Origin: Sulfitobacter sp043557345
GTDB lineage: Bacteria; Pseudomonadota; Alphaproteobacteria; Rhodobacterales; Rhodobacteraceae
DNA length: 64,000 bases
Direction of reading: 5' to 3'
Assembly (NCBI RefSeq): GCF_043557345.1
Contig: NZ_JBIFFV010000002.1
Location: 310,001 to 374,000, forward strand
In this document: positions 6,703 through 14,389 of the stretch, piece by piece
How positions within the stretch are numbered: position 1 is the stretch's first letter
How the letters are laid out: the number at the start of each line of letters is the position of its first letter
Translations under genes and position numbers: made by a program
The notes under the pieces: model-generated
Database searches by the model: none
The model's input: the letters and a program-made list of their open reading frames with translations, nothing else
Told to the model about the DNA's origin: nothing

Positions 6703-9144
6703 TCAGGTGCCGCGCGGTTTGGCGCGCAGGGTCGGGTCCGCCACTGTGGGGTCTTCGGGCCAGGGGTGACGCGGATACCGCCCGCGCATGTCCTTTCGCA
6801 CATCGGCATAGGAGCTTGCCCAAAAGCCGGGGATGTCCATCGTGACCTGCACCGGGCGCTGCGCGGGCGACAGCAGGGTGACTTGCAACGGCTGGCCGCC
6901 CACCGTCGGGTGCCGCGTCACGCCGAACATCTCTTGTAAACGCAGCGCGATGCCGGGGGTCTCACCGCTATAGTCGATGGCCACGCGTCGCCCGAGCGGG
7001 GTCTCGAAATGGGCCGGGGCCATGCGGTCCAACGCTTGCTGTTGCTCCCAACTTAGCCGGGCTTTGAGCGCCGGGGTGATGTCGAACCCTTTCCAATCGG
7101 CGCTGCTGCGCACGCCCGCCAGATGCGGCAGCAGCCAGTCCTCCAGCGTTTCCATCAGATGCGCTTCACTGAAATCGGGGAAGGGCACGGGCATCAGCCG
7201 GGCGCGGGCCAGAAACAGCGCCGCCGCCTTGCCGGGGTTCAGCCCCAATTGCCGCACACCGTCCAGCATCGCAACCGCCACCGCATCGGCGGGCGCATCG
7301 GGCCATGTGCGGTCTTCCAGAACCAGCGCGCCGAAGACCTCTTGCTTGCGGGTCAGCACACGCCCCTCGCGGCGCGACCATAGGCAGACATCCTGCCAGT
7401 GGATTTGATCGGCAAAGGTGGCGCGCAGCTCGACGTCCGAGATCAGCGCCGCCTGCCGGATACGCGCCTCACGCGGGTCGCCGTCGAGATCGGTGGCCAC
7501 CAAAAGCCGCGCACCCGCCATCGGGTCGGCCTCAGGCAGCACCGCGCCCTTGCCGCCCGAAAGCACGTAGCGCGGCGCCTCGCCCTTGCGGCGCAGGCCG
7601 ACGCGGTCGGGGTAGGCGAGGGCCGCCAGCCCGCCCAAGGCGTCCGGCCCGTCGCCCTTCGCACTGCGGGCAAGGCGTTTCGCCTCGGCCTTGATGCGGG
7701 AGAGCGTGGGCGCATGGGGCGGCGTGGCGGTGCGTTTTCCGGCCAATGCGTCCATCCGCAGCGCAAGGTCGACGGTCGCGCCGCGCATCGGATCGCGTTC
7801 GGCCAGCAGGGCGGCCAGCATCGGCGCACGTGGCCCGCCGCGCGTGACCATATGCGCCAGCCTTGGGTGCAGGGGAAGCTTTGCCAAGGCGCGGCCATGT
7901 TCGGTGATGCGCCCTGCAGCGTCGAGCGCGCCCAACATCTGCAACACCGCCTGCGCCTCGGCCAGACGGCCCGCGTGGGGCGGGGTGACGAAGCTCAACT
8001 CCTCGGCCTGCGCGCCCCAGAGCGCCAGTTCCAGCGCGAAACCAGTGAGGTCGCCAGCCTCGATCTCGGCTGGGGGGAAGGCCGCCAGCGCGCCTTCCTC
8101 GCCGCGGGTCCAGAGCTTGTAGGCGACCCCGGTGTCGAGGCGTCCGGCCCGGCCCGCGCGCTGCGTGGCCTCGGCGCGGGTCACCCGCTCGGTCACCAGC
8201 CGCGACATGCCGGAGGCGGGATCGAAAAGCGCGCGGCGCGATCGGCCGCCATCGACGACGATGCGGATGCCTTCGATGGTGAGGGAGGTCTCGGCGATGG
8301 AGGTCGCTAGCACCACCTTGCGGCCCGAGGGCGCGGGCGCGATGGCGGCCTGCTGGGCCTTGAAGTCGAGCGCGCCGAACAGGGGCGCGAGGGTGCAGTC
8401 TTGGGGCAGGGCGGGGCGCAGAAGCGCCTCGACGCGGCGGATTTCGCCCTCGCCGGGCAGAAAGACGAGGGCCGAGCCGGGCGCCTCGGACAGCGCCTTC
8501 AGGGTAAGATCGGCCACGGCATTCTCAAACCGCTGCTTGCCCACGGGCTTGTCGCGCCAGCGCGGCTCGACCTCGAAGCTGCGGCCCTCTGAGGTCACGA
8601 TTGGGGCGTCCATCAACGCGGCCACTGGGGCGGCGTCGAGCGTGGCGGACATGGCCACCAGCATCAGGTCGTCGCGCAGCGCACCCGCGACTTCGAGCGC
8701 CAGCGCAAGGCCCAGATCGGCGTTGAGCGAGCGTTCGTGGAATTCGTCGAAGATCACCGCACCGACGCCGGGCAGGTCCGGGTTGTCCTGCAACATCCGG
8801 GTGAGGATGCCCTCGGTGACCACCTCGATGCGCGTGGATTTCGACACCGCCGAGGCACCGCGCACGCGGAAACCGACGGTCTGGCCGGTCTCTTCGCCAA
8901 GGCTTTCCGCCATCCGCGCGGCGGCGGCGCGGGCGGCAAGGCGGCGCGGTTCCAGCATCAGGATGCGGCCTGGGGTCAGCCCGGCCTCCAGTATCGCCAG
9001 CGGCACCCGCGTCGTCTTGCCCGCGCCGGGGGGCGCCTGCAGCACCACACGGCCCGTGTCGCGCAGGGCGGCGATCACATCCGGCAGGACGGCGTCGATG
9101 GGCAGGGCGAAATCAGCGTTGGACATGGCGCGGTTATCGGTCAT
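6703..9144 (-). CDS. hrpB: ATP-dependent helicase HrpB (DEAH-box)
   Basis: The 813-residue protein matches the length of E. coli HrpB (about 809). Visible motifs are Walker A APPGAGKTTR, the LEPRRLAARAAAARMAE block (motif Ia), DEFHERS (DExH motif II), MSATLD (motif III) and the QRAGRAGR motif VI. The C-terminal third holds the HrpB-specific domain (GRRVAIDYSGETPGIALRLQ). It is an SF2 helicase of poorly defined RNA or DNA function. Start choice is uncertain: ATG at 9144 or 9126 (MSNADFALPIDAVLPD), neither with a clear ribosome site. Either leaves a short divergent gap to meaB at 9206. Confidence 0.93.
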   Translation of the reverse strand: MTDNRAMSNADFALPIDAVLPDVIAALRDTGRVVLQAPPGAGKTTRVPLAILEAGLTPGRILMLEPRRLAARAAAARMAESLGEETGQTVGFRVRGASAVSKSTRIEVVTEGILTRMLQDNPDLPGVGAVIFDEFHERSLNADLGLALALEVAGALRDDLMLVAMSATLDAAPVAALMDAPIVTSEGRSFEVEPRWRDKPVGKQRFENAVADLTLKALSEAPGSALVFLPGEGEIRRVEALLRPALPQDCTLAPLFGALDFKAQQAAIAPAPSGRKVVLATSIAETSLTIEGIRIVVDGGRSRRALFDPASGMSRLVTERVTRAEATQRAGRAGRLDTGVAYKLWTRGEEGALAAFPPAEIEAGDLTGFALELALWGAQAEELSFVTPPHAGRLAEAQAVLQMLGALDAAGRITEHGRALAKLPLHPRLAHMVTRGGPRAPMLAALLAERDPMRGATVDLALRMDALAGKRTATPPHAPTLSRIKAEAKRLARSAKGDGPDALGGLAALAYPDRVGLRRKGEAPRYVLSGGKGAVLPEADPMAGARLLVATDLDGDPREARIRQAALISDVELRATFADQIHWQDVCLWSRREGRVLTRKQEVFGALVLEDRTWPDAPADAVAVAMLDGVRQLGLNPGKAAALFLARARLMPVPFPDFSEAHLMETLEDWLLPHLAGVRSSADWKGFDITPALKARLSWEQQQALDRMAPAHFETPLGRRVAIDYSGETPGIALRLQEMFGVTRHPTVGGQPLQVTLLSPAQRPVQVTMDIPGFWASSYADVRKDMRGRYPRHPWPEDPTVADPTLRAKPRGT

Positions 9145-9205
9145 CGCGCGCGCCGCGCCAAGGGTGGGGATGGACAATTCCACCCTCCCCCCGCAAAAGT
9201 TGGCC

Positions 9206-10222
9206 ATGGATATCGAGAGATTGGCCGAGGGCCTCATAGCAGGAGAGCGCCGCGCCTTGGCGCGGGCGATCACTTTGGTGGAATCGGGCCGCGCCGATCA
9301 CCGCGCGGCGGCGGCGGAGCTGCTGGCCAAGCTGCCCAGCGACCGGCAGGCGCTGCGCATCGGGCTGTCGGGCACACCCGGGGTGGGCAAATCCACCTTC
9401 ATCGAAAGCTTCGGCATGATGCTGACCGCGCAGGGCAAACGCGTGGCGGTGCTGGCGGTGGACCCCAGTTCGGCGCGCACCGGCGGTTCGATCCTGGGTG
9501 ACAAGACGCGGATGGACCGGCTCAGCCGTGATCCGCGCGCCTTCATCCGCCCGTCACCCAGCCAGACCCATCTGGGCGGCGTCGCGCGGCGCTCGCGCGA
9601 GGCGGTGCGGCTTTGCGAGGCGGCGGGCTTCGACGTGGTGCTGATCGAGACCGTGGGCGTCGGCCAGTCGGAAACCGTCGTGGCCGAGATGTCGGATGCT
9701 TTCGTGCTGCTGCTGGCGCCGGCGGGCGGGGATGAGTTGCAGGGCGTGAAACGCGGCATCATGGAGATTGCCGACCTCATCGTCATCAACAAGGCCGATG
9801 GCGATCTGAAATCCACCGCCGCGCGCACCCGGGCCGATTATGCCGGTGCCCTGCGCCTGTTGCGCAAGCGCCCGCAAGACCCCGAGGGCTTTCCGCGCGC
9901 CACCGCCGTCTCTGCGCTGGAGGAAAACGGCCTCGATGAGACCTGGGCAGCATTGCAGGAGCTGATCGACTGGCGCCGCGAACACGGGTTCTGGGACCGC
10001 ACCCGCGCCGCACAGGCGCGCTATTGGTTCGAGCAGGACGTGAAGCAGCGGCTTCTGGCGCAGCTTGAGACACCGCAGGCCAAGGACGATCTGACGCGGC
10101 TCAGCGATGCCGTGGCGGAAGGTGTGCGTGATCCGGCGGAAGCGGCGGCGGAATTCGTCCGCCGCCTTGGGGCGGATCAAGACGCGCTTGCGGGTTCCGA
10201 AACGGGGAAGAGCACGTCGTAG
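9206..10222 (+). CDS. meaB: Methylmalonyl-CoA mutase-associated GTPase MeaB
   Basis: The 338-residue G3E-type P-loop GTPase has Walker A GTPGVGKST at 56-64, the AVDPSSARTGGSILGDKTRM signature of the MeaB/ArgK family, ETVGVGQSE (switch/G3 region) and NKAD (G4). MeaB loads and protects adenosylcobalamin in methylmalonyl-CoA mutase, working with the mutase rather than in amino-acid transport, despite the older ArgK name. No mutase gene is in the window. The frame is open far upstream through the hrpB antisense strand, so I placed the start at the ATG that matches family length (about 330). The 3' end overlaps the convergent PACE-family gene by 46 bp. Confidence 0.93.
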   Translation: MDIERLAEGLIAGERRALARAITLVESGRADHRAAAAELLAKLPSDRQALRIGLSGTPGVGKSTFIESFGMMLTAQGKRVAVLAVDPSSARTGGSILGDKTRMDRLSRDPRAFIRPSPSQTHLGGVARRSREAVRLCEAAGFDVVLIETVGVGQSETVVAEMSDAFVLLLAPAGGDELQGVKRGIMEIADLIVINKADGDLKSTAARTRADYAGALRLLRKRPQDPEGFPRATAVSALEENGLDETWAALQELIDWRREHGFWDRTRAAQARYWFEQDVKQRLLAQLETPQAKDDLTRLSDAVAEGVRDPAEAAAEFVRRLGADQDALAGSETGKSTS

Positions 10223-10605
10223 ACCCAGTTAAAGACGAAGGCGTAGATCAGGTAGAACACCGCCAAGGACAGGTCGATCAAGAAGGCTTCGCGCAGGGAA
10301 ATCTCCAGATACCACGCGATGAAGGGCAAGAGCACGAAGAGCAGCCCGATCTCGAAGCTCACGGCATGAAGCAGGCGGATCGGCACGGTCTTTTTCACCG
10401 TGCCGCGCAACCGGCGCAGGGCGTGGTCAAAGCCGAGGTTGTAGACATAGTTCCATCCCGTCGCGATGCTGGCGCTGACCACGGCAACAACGCCGATATG
10501 GCCGATGGGCTTGTCAAAGAGCCAAGCACTTGCGGGGGTGACGATCAGCAGGGCGATGATCTCGAAACTGAGGGCGTGGCGGATGCGGTCTGCGGTGCTG
10601 CGCAT
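10177..10605 (-). CDS. PACE-family (AceI-like) efflux membrane protein
   Basis: The 142-residue protein is made of two similar halves, each starting with the bacterial transmembrane pair motif: RIRHALSFEIIAL near 7 and RLLHAVSFEIGLL near 77. Four membrane helices are apparent. This is the layout of the proteobacterial antimicrobial compound efflux (PACE) family, whose characterised member AceI exports chlorhexidine and natural diamines. The gene is convergent with meaB, and their last 46 bp overlap. Substrate and regulation cannot be told from sequence. Confidence 0.82.
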   Translation of the reverse strand: MRSTADRIRHALSFEIIALLIVTPASAWLFDKPIGHIGVVAVVSASIATGWNYVYNLGFDHALRRLRGTVKKTVPIRLLHAVSFEIGLLFVLLPFIAWYLEISLREAFLIDLSLAVFYLIYAFVFNWVYDVLFPVSEPASAS

Positions 10606-10710
10606 GGGGTGTCCCGGTACTGGTCGGGTCGTCCCGAGTGGCTGCCCAAATGGGGGAGGTCGTCCTCGCTTGCTGCCAATATGGCGATTGCCGCGCGGGG
10701 TGCAAGGGGC

Positions 10711-11655
10711 TCAGCGGCCCGCCTTGGGATGGGCGTTGTTATAGACCTCCATCAGCCGCGCGGTATCGACGGCGGTATAGGCCTGCGTGGTCGAGAGCGA
10801 GGCATGGCCCAGAAGCTCCTGAATGGCGCGCAGATCGCCGCCTGCGTCCAGCAGATGGGTGGCAAAGCTGTGGCGCATGGCGTGGGGCGTGGCGCTGGCG
10901 GGCAAGCCCAGTTGCATCCGCGCATCGGCCATCACCTGCGCCACGGCGCGCGCGCCCAGGCCACCGCCGCGGATGGCGCGGAACAGCGGGGCCTGCGCCT
11001 CACGCGGGTGCGGGCAGAGGGCGAGGTAGTCGTCGACGGCGGCGCGGGCGGCGGGCAAGACCGGCACGACACGTTCCTTCCCGCCTTTGCCAAGGATGCG
11101 CAGGCTGGCGGGCAGCGGCGCATCGCCGCCTTTCAACGCCAGCGCCTCGGAAATCCGCAGCCCGCAGCCCCAGAGCAGGGTCAACACCGCCACGTCACGC
11201 GTCGCGACCCATGGGGCGCGGGCTTGGGTCTCGACACAGTCGATCAGCGCGCGGGCGGCGTCTTCGGCCAGGGGGCGGGGCAGTTTCTTGGTGAACTTCG
11301 GCGACCGGGCGAGGAGGACGGCAGTTGGCTCGAACCCCTCCCGCTCGGCCAGCCAGCGGTAAAAGGCCTTCACCGCCGAAAGTTTGCGCGCCACCGACCG
11401 TGATCCCGCCCCGCCGCTGCGGGTGCTGGCCATCCATGCGCGCATATCGCTGATGGTAATCTTCGCCAGCGCCCCCAGACCTTGGGTATCGCCCTTATGC
11501 AGCGTCATGAAGGTGAGGAATTCGGTCACATCGCCCCGGTAGGCGATGATCGTATTTTCAGCCGCATCCTTTAGCGCGCTCTGATGCGTCAGCCACGTCT
11601 GAAGCGCGTCCCGCGCGGCGGGGCTGATCAGCAGCGGATTTGCCCTCTCGCTCAA
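10711..11655 (-). CDS. xerC: Tyrosine recombinase XerC
   Basis: The 314-residue protein has the N-terminal SAM-like core-binding domain (about 15-110) and the C-terminal catalytic domain with the tyrosine-recombinase set: Arg in CGLRISEAL, Lys in GKGGKER, HAMRHSFATHLL (HxxR), GHASLSTTQ and the nucleophile Tyr in TQAYT. With XerD it resolves chromosome dimers at dif. It starts with TTG, overlapping the upstream DUF484 stop as TTGA; no good ribosome site is visible, so coupled translation is likely. Linkage to DUF484 is also seen in gammaproteobacteria and supports the housekeeping XerC role over an integron or phage integrase. Confidence 0.93.
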   Translation of the reverse strand: MSERANPLLISPAARDALQTWLTHQSALKDAAENTIIAYRGDVTEFLTFMTLHKGDTQGLGALAKITISDMRAWMASTRSGGAGSRSVARKLSAVKAFYRWLAEREGFEPTAVLLARSPKFTKKLPRPLAEDAARALIDCVETQARAPWVATRDVAVLTLLWGCGLRISEALALKGGDAPLPASLRILGKGGKERVVPVLPAARAAVDDYLALCPHPREAQAPLFRAIRGGGLGARAVAQVMADARMQLGLPASATPHAMRHSFATHLLDAGGDLRAIQELLGHASLSTTQAYTAVDTARLMEVYNNAHPKAGR

Positions 11656-12359
11656 GACAGCCAGCGGCGCATGGAGCGCTCTAGCACGCCGGTGAAGAAG
11701 GTGAGCAGGTCGGTGCCCTGTTGCGGGCCGAACATATGCGGGTCTTCGGCGCCCATGACCAACAGGCCGGGCAGCCGTCCGGGGCCGAAGTCAAGCTTGA
11801 GACAGGCTTCGGACCGGATCCACCCCGCCTTGCCGCCATAGAGCACTTCGGACCCGTCTTGCAGCGCGCGCAGGGTCACCTGCCGCACCATGCCGCCGCG
11901 CCCTTGGCTGAGGTAGTCGTCGATAAACCCCGGTTCGGCCACGCTGAGCACATCGCCCAAACGCTGCACCGCCGGGTCATTGTCGTTCTGGGTGGATTCC
12001 AACACCAGCCGCACCGCATCGACGCGCAGGATATCGGCCACTTCACCGCCGAGATCGCGCAGAAAGGTTTCGAACTCCACCGGGTCGAGCATCCGCAGGA
12101 TGGCACGGTGGATCTGGTTGGTCCCGGCAAGGTTTTCATAGGCCGCCGCGATGACGCTGCGGTGGGTGTCCTCCAGCCGGTCGAGCCGGGTTTCCAGACG
12201 CTCCATCGCGATGCCGCGCAGATCGACGATATTGCCGCCCATGGCCTTTTCATTGGCCGCGATCAGCGCCTGCATCACGTCGCTGTCGTAAAGGATGACA
12301 TCGGGCGCTGAGATGATCGCCTCCCGCAGGGCGTCGTCGATTTTGGGGCTGCTGCTCAT
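11652..12359 (-). CDS. DUF484 family protein (GAF-like)
   Basis: The 235-residue cytoplasmic protein matches the DUF484 family, which has a coiled N-terminal segment and a GAF-like C-terminal domain. The helical part (about 25-75, ERLETRLDRLEDTHRSVIA) precedes the sensor-like part, which ends FGPQQGTDLLTFFTGVLERSMRRWL. The molecular role is unknown. The start at 12359 gives MSSSPKIDDALREAI; the in-frame upstream ATG at 12419 is unlikely. It overlaps xerC by 4 bp and is cotranscribed with it. The 270 bp upstream to the divergent carbon-nitrogen hydrolase gene must carry both promoters, though no boxes were assigned. Confidence 0.85.
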   Translation of the reverse strand: MSSSPKIDDALREAIISAPDVILYDSDVMQALIAANEKAMGGNIVDLRGIAMERLETRLDRLEDTHRSVIAAAYENLAGTNQIHRAILRMLDPVEFETFLRDLGGEVADILRVDAVRLVLESTQNDNDPAVQRLGDVLSVAEPGFIDDYLSQGRGGMVRQVTLRALQDGSEVLYGGKAGWIRSEACLKLDFGPGRLPGLLVMGAEDPHMFGPQQGTDLLTFFTGVLERSMRRWLS

Positions 12360-12629
12360 GGGCGTCTCTTTTTGATTTGCGGTGTCATAGCATGCTGGGG
12401 CGTCAAGATCTGCCCCCAATTGGTCACGTGTCCTGCCGCCTGCGGTCTTGTTGCCGCCTTGCGTCAGGCCGGGATGTAGAACGAAGCCTGCCGGAACAAA
12501 AGCAGCGCAGACGTGTTGGCCCCGGTCGACGCGCGGATTTCAGCCGTAGGGGCGCGCGCCTCTGATCGAAGTCTGCCGTATATCCCCGGATGCGGTGGGA
12601 CTGGTTTTTGCCGGGAGAGGAAATCTTAC

Positions 12630-13550
12630 ATGGAACATGTCTCTGTCGATCTGTGGGCCGCCAACCTTCAGGTCGCGCCGGACTCGCTGCAAAGCTGGCT
12701 CGCCAGTGTCGAGACGCGTCTGCAACAGGCCGCCGCGCGTGAGGCGCAGCTTTTGGTGATGCCAGAGTTCTGCTGCGCGCAGTGGCTTAGTTTTGCCCCT
12801 GCCGACCTGCCCGCGGAAGGGCAGCTTGGCTGGCTCGCGCAGACCGCCACACTGGCGCTTGACCCGATGCGGCGCATGGTCGAGCAGACCGGCGTGGCCC
12901 TGCTGCCCGGCACCTTCCCCGTGGCCTTCCCTTCGGTCGATGCGCCCGAAGGTTACCTCAATCAAGCGTGGTTTCTGACCCCCGATGGCGGGCTGCAAGT
13001 GCAGAACAAGCTGAGCCTGACCCCGCTTGAGGCGAATGGCGCCAGCGGCGTGACCATCGCGGGCACGGGGATCAACCTGTTCGAGTGGAACGGGCTACGC
13101 TGCGTCATCGCGATCTGTCTGGACGCGGAATATACCGCGCTCTGGTCCAAACTGGGAGAGTTGGACCTCGATCTGGTGATCATTCCCGCCAAGACCGACA
13201 TGATCACCGGCTATAACCGCGTGTTCAGCTGCGCGCGGGCGCGGGCGATCGAATTGCAGACCGCCGTTTGCTGTGTCGGCGCGGTGGGCGCACCGCTCAC
13301 CCCATGGCAGCAGGATACCGGCGTGGGCGGGGCGAGCGTCTATTTGCCCTGCGATGTCTCCGTGGCTTTGGATGGGATGCATGCGGCCCTGCCGCCCCAG
13401 ACAGCGGCGGAAGGTATGGATTTGGTCTTGCAAGCTCCGGCGATTCCCGTGGGGCAATGCCGCCGCATCCGCGCGGGCGCGGCAGAGGCAGAGGTGCGCC
13501 CGGGCCTGTGGTCGGGCGATCACCTGACGGTCGAAGGCAGTGCGGCATAG
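12630..13550 (+). CDS. Carbon-nitrogen hydrolase (nitrilase superfamily)
   Basis: The 306-residue protein has the Glu-Lys-Cys catalytic triad of the nitrilase fold: Glu in MPEFCC, Lys in NKLSLTP and Cys in AICLDAEY. Members hydrolyse amides, carbamoyl groups or nitriles. The Cys context (CLDAEY) differs from true nitrilases (CWE) and suggests an amidase or carbamoylase-like enzyme. The start at 12630 follows GGGAGAGGAAATCTTAC; an open upstream extension to 12513 lacks a ribosome site. It stands alone, divergent from DUF484-xerC, and its 3' end faces the transaldolase gene. Confidence 0.85.
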   Translation: MEHVSVDLWAANLQVAPDSLQSWLASVETRLQQAAAREAQLLVMPEFCCAQWLSFAPADLPAEGQLGWLAQTATLALDPMRRMVEQTGVALLPGTFPVAFPSVDAPEGYLNQAWFLTPDGGLQVQNKLSLTPLEANGASGVTIAGTGINLFEWNGLRCVIAICLDAEYTALWSKLGELDLDLVIIPAKTDMITGYNRVFSCARARAIELQTAVCCVGAVGAPLTPWQQDTGVGGASVYLPCDVSVALDGMHAALPPQTAAEGMDLVLQAPAIPVGQCRRIRAGAAEAEVRPGLWSGDHLTVEGSAA

Positions 13551-13552
13551 GG

Positions 13553-13590
13553 CAAAGAAAAACCCCCTCCGCCAAGGGCGGAAGGGGGTT
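13553..13590 (-). terminator. Rho-independent terminator of the transaldolase gene
   Basis: AACCCCCTCCGCC (13561-13573) pairs with GGCGGAAGGGGGTT (13577-13590) with one bulged A. On the minus strand the stem is followed by TTTCTTT, so it mainly serves the minus-strand transaldolase gene; it may also stop readthrough from the convergent hydrolase gene. Confidence 0.8.
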
Positions 13591-13613
13591 GGTGTTCGGG
13601 CATTGAGGCCGGA

Positions 13614-14267
13614 TCAGAGGATGTTCTGACCGGTCTTTTTCCAATCGGCCATGAACTGCTCCAGCCCCTTGTCGGTCAGCGGATGCGCGGCCAGTTTCTT
13701 GATCACCTCGGGCGGCGCGGTCATCACATCAGCACCGATGCGTGCGGCGTCCAGAATGTGGTTCACGCTGCGGATGGAGGCGGCGAGGATCTGCGTTTCA
13801 AACCCGTAGTTGTCGTAGATGGTGCGGATGTCTTGGATCAGGTCCATGCCATCGAGGTTGATGTCGTCCAAACGGCCAATGAAGGGCGAGATAAAGGTCG
13901 CGCCCGCCTTGGCCGCGATCAGCGCTTGGTTCGCCGAGAAGCAGAGCGTCACGTTGATCATATGACCTTCGCCCGACAGAACCTTACAGGCTTTCAGCCC
14001 GTCCCATGTCAGCGGCAGCTTAATGGTGATGTTGTCAGCGATCTCGGCCAGTTTGCGGCCCTCGGCGATCATCGCGTCGGCTTCCAGCGCCACGACTTCG
14101 GCAGAGACGGGGCCGTCGACGAGGTCACAAATCTCTTTGGTGACTTCAAGGATGTTACGGCCCGATTTCAGGATCAGGGAGGGGTTGGTTGTCACGCCGT
14201 CGACCATGCCAAGGTCGTTGAGTTCGGCGATGGCGTCGATCTCGGCTGTATCTACGAAGAATTTCAT
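13614..14267 (-). CDS. tal: Transaldolase (TalC/MipB-type, fructose-6-phosphate aldolase family)
   Basis: The 217-residue TIM-barrel protein has FFVDTAEIDAI and VTTNPSL at the N-terminus, the Schiff-base Lys in NITIKLPLTWDG, and SPFIGRLDDI. It acts in the non-oxidative pentose phosphate pathway, moving a dihydroxyacetone unit between sugar phosphates. Small proteins of this length include transaldolases and fructose-6-phosphate aldolases. The Phe-containing ATFISPF segment, where Fsa has a Tyr, points to transaldolase as in Bacillus YwjH. The start follows GGAAGGAAAGCCC. It is divergent from priA across about 120 bp. Confidence 0.9.
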   Translation of the reverse strand: MKFFVDTAEIDAIAELNDLGMVDGVTTNPSLILKSGRNILEVTKEICDLVDGPVSAEVVALEADAMIAEGRKLAEIADNITIKLPLTWDGLKACKVLSGEGHMINVTLCFSANQALIAAKAGATFISPFIGRLDDINLDGMDLIQDIRTIYDNYGFETQILAASIRSVNHILDAARIGADVMTAPPEVIKKLAAHPLTDKGLEQFMADWKKTGQNIL

Positions 14268-14389
14268 GGGCTTTCCTTCCGGGTTGGAATGTGATCGCTA
14301 TCGGGGCAATTCGTTGCCTTGGCTTTACCGCATGATCTGCGATGCTTAAAGCCTCAATTCCCCCAAGCAACACGGAGCAGGCGGCAGGT

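Noticed and set aside
8132..9205. N-terminal extension of meaB by 358 codons
   Set aside because: The extension is antisense to hrpB and unlike MeaB; family length and the N-terminal sequence support the start at 9206.
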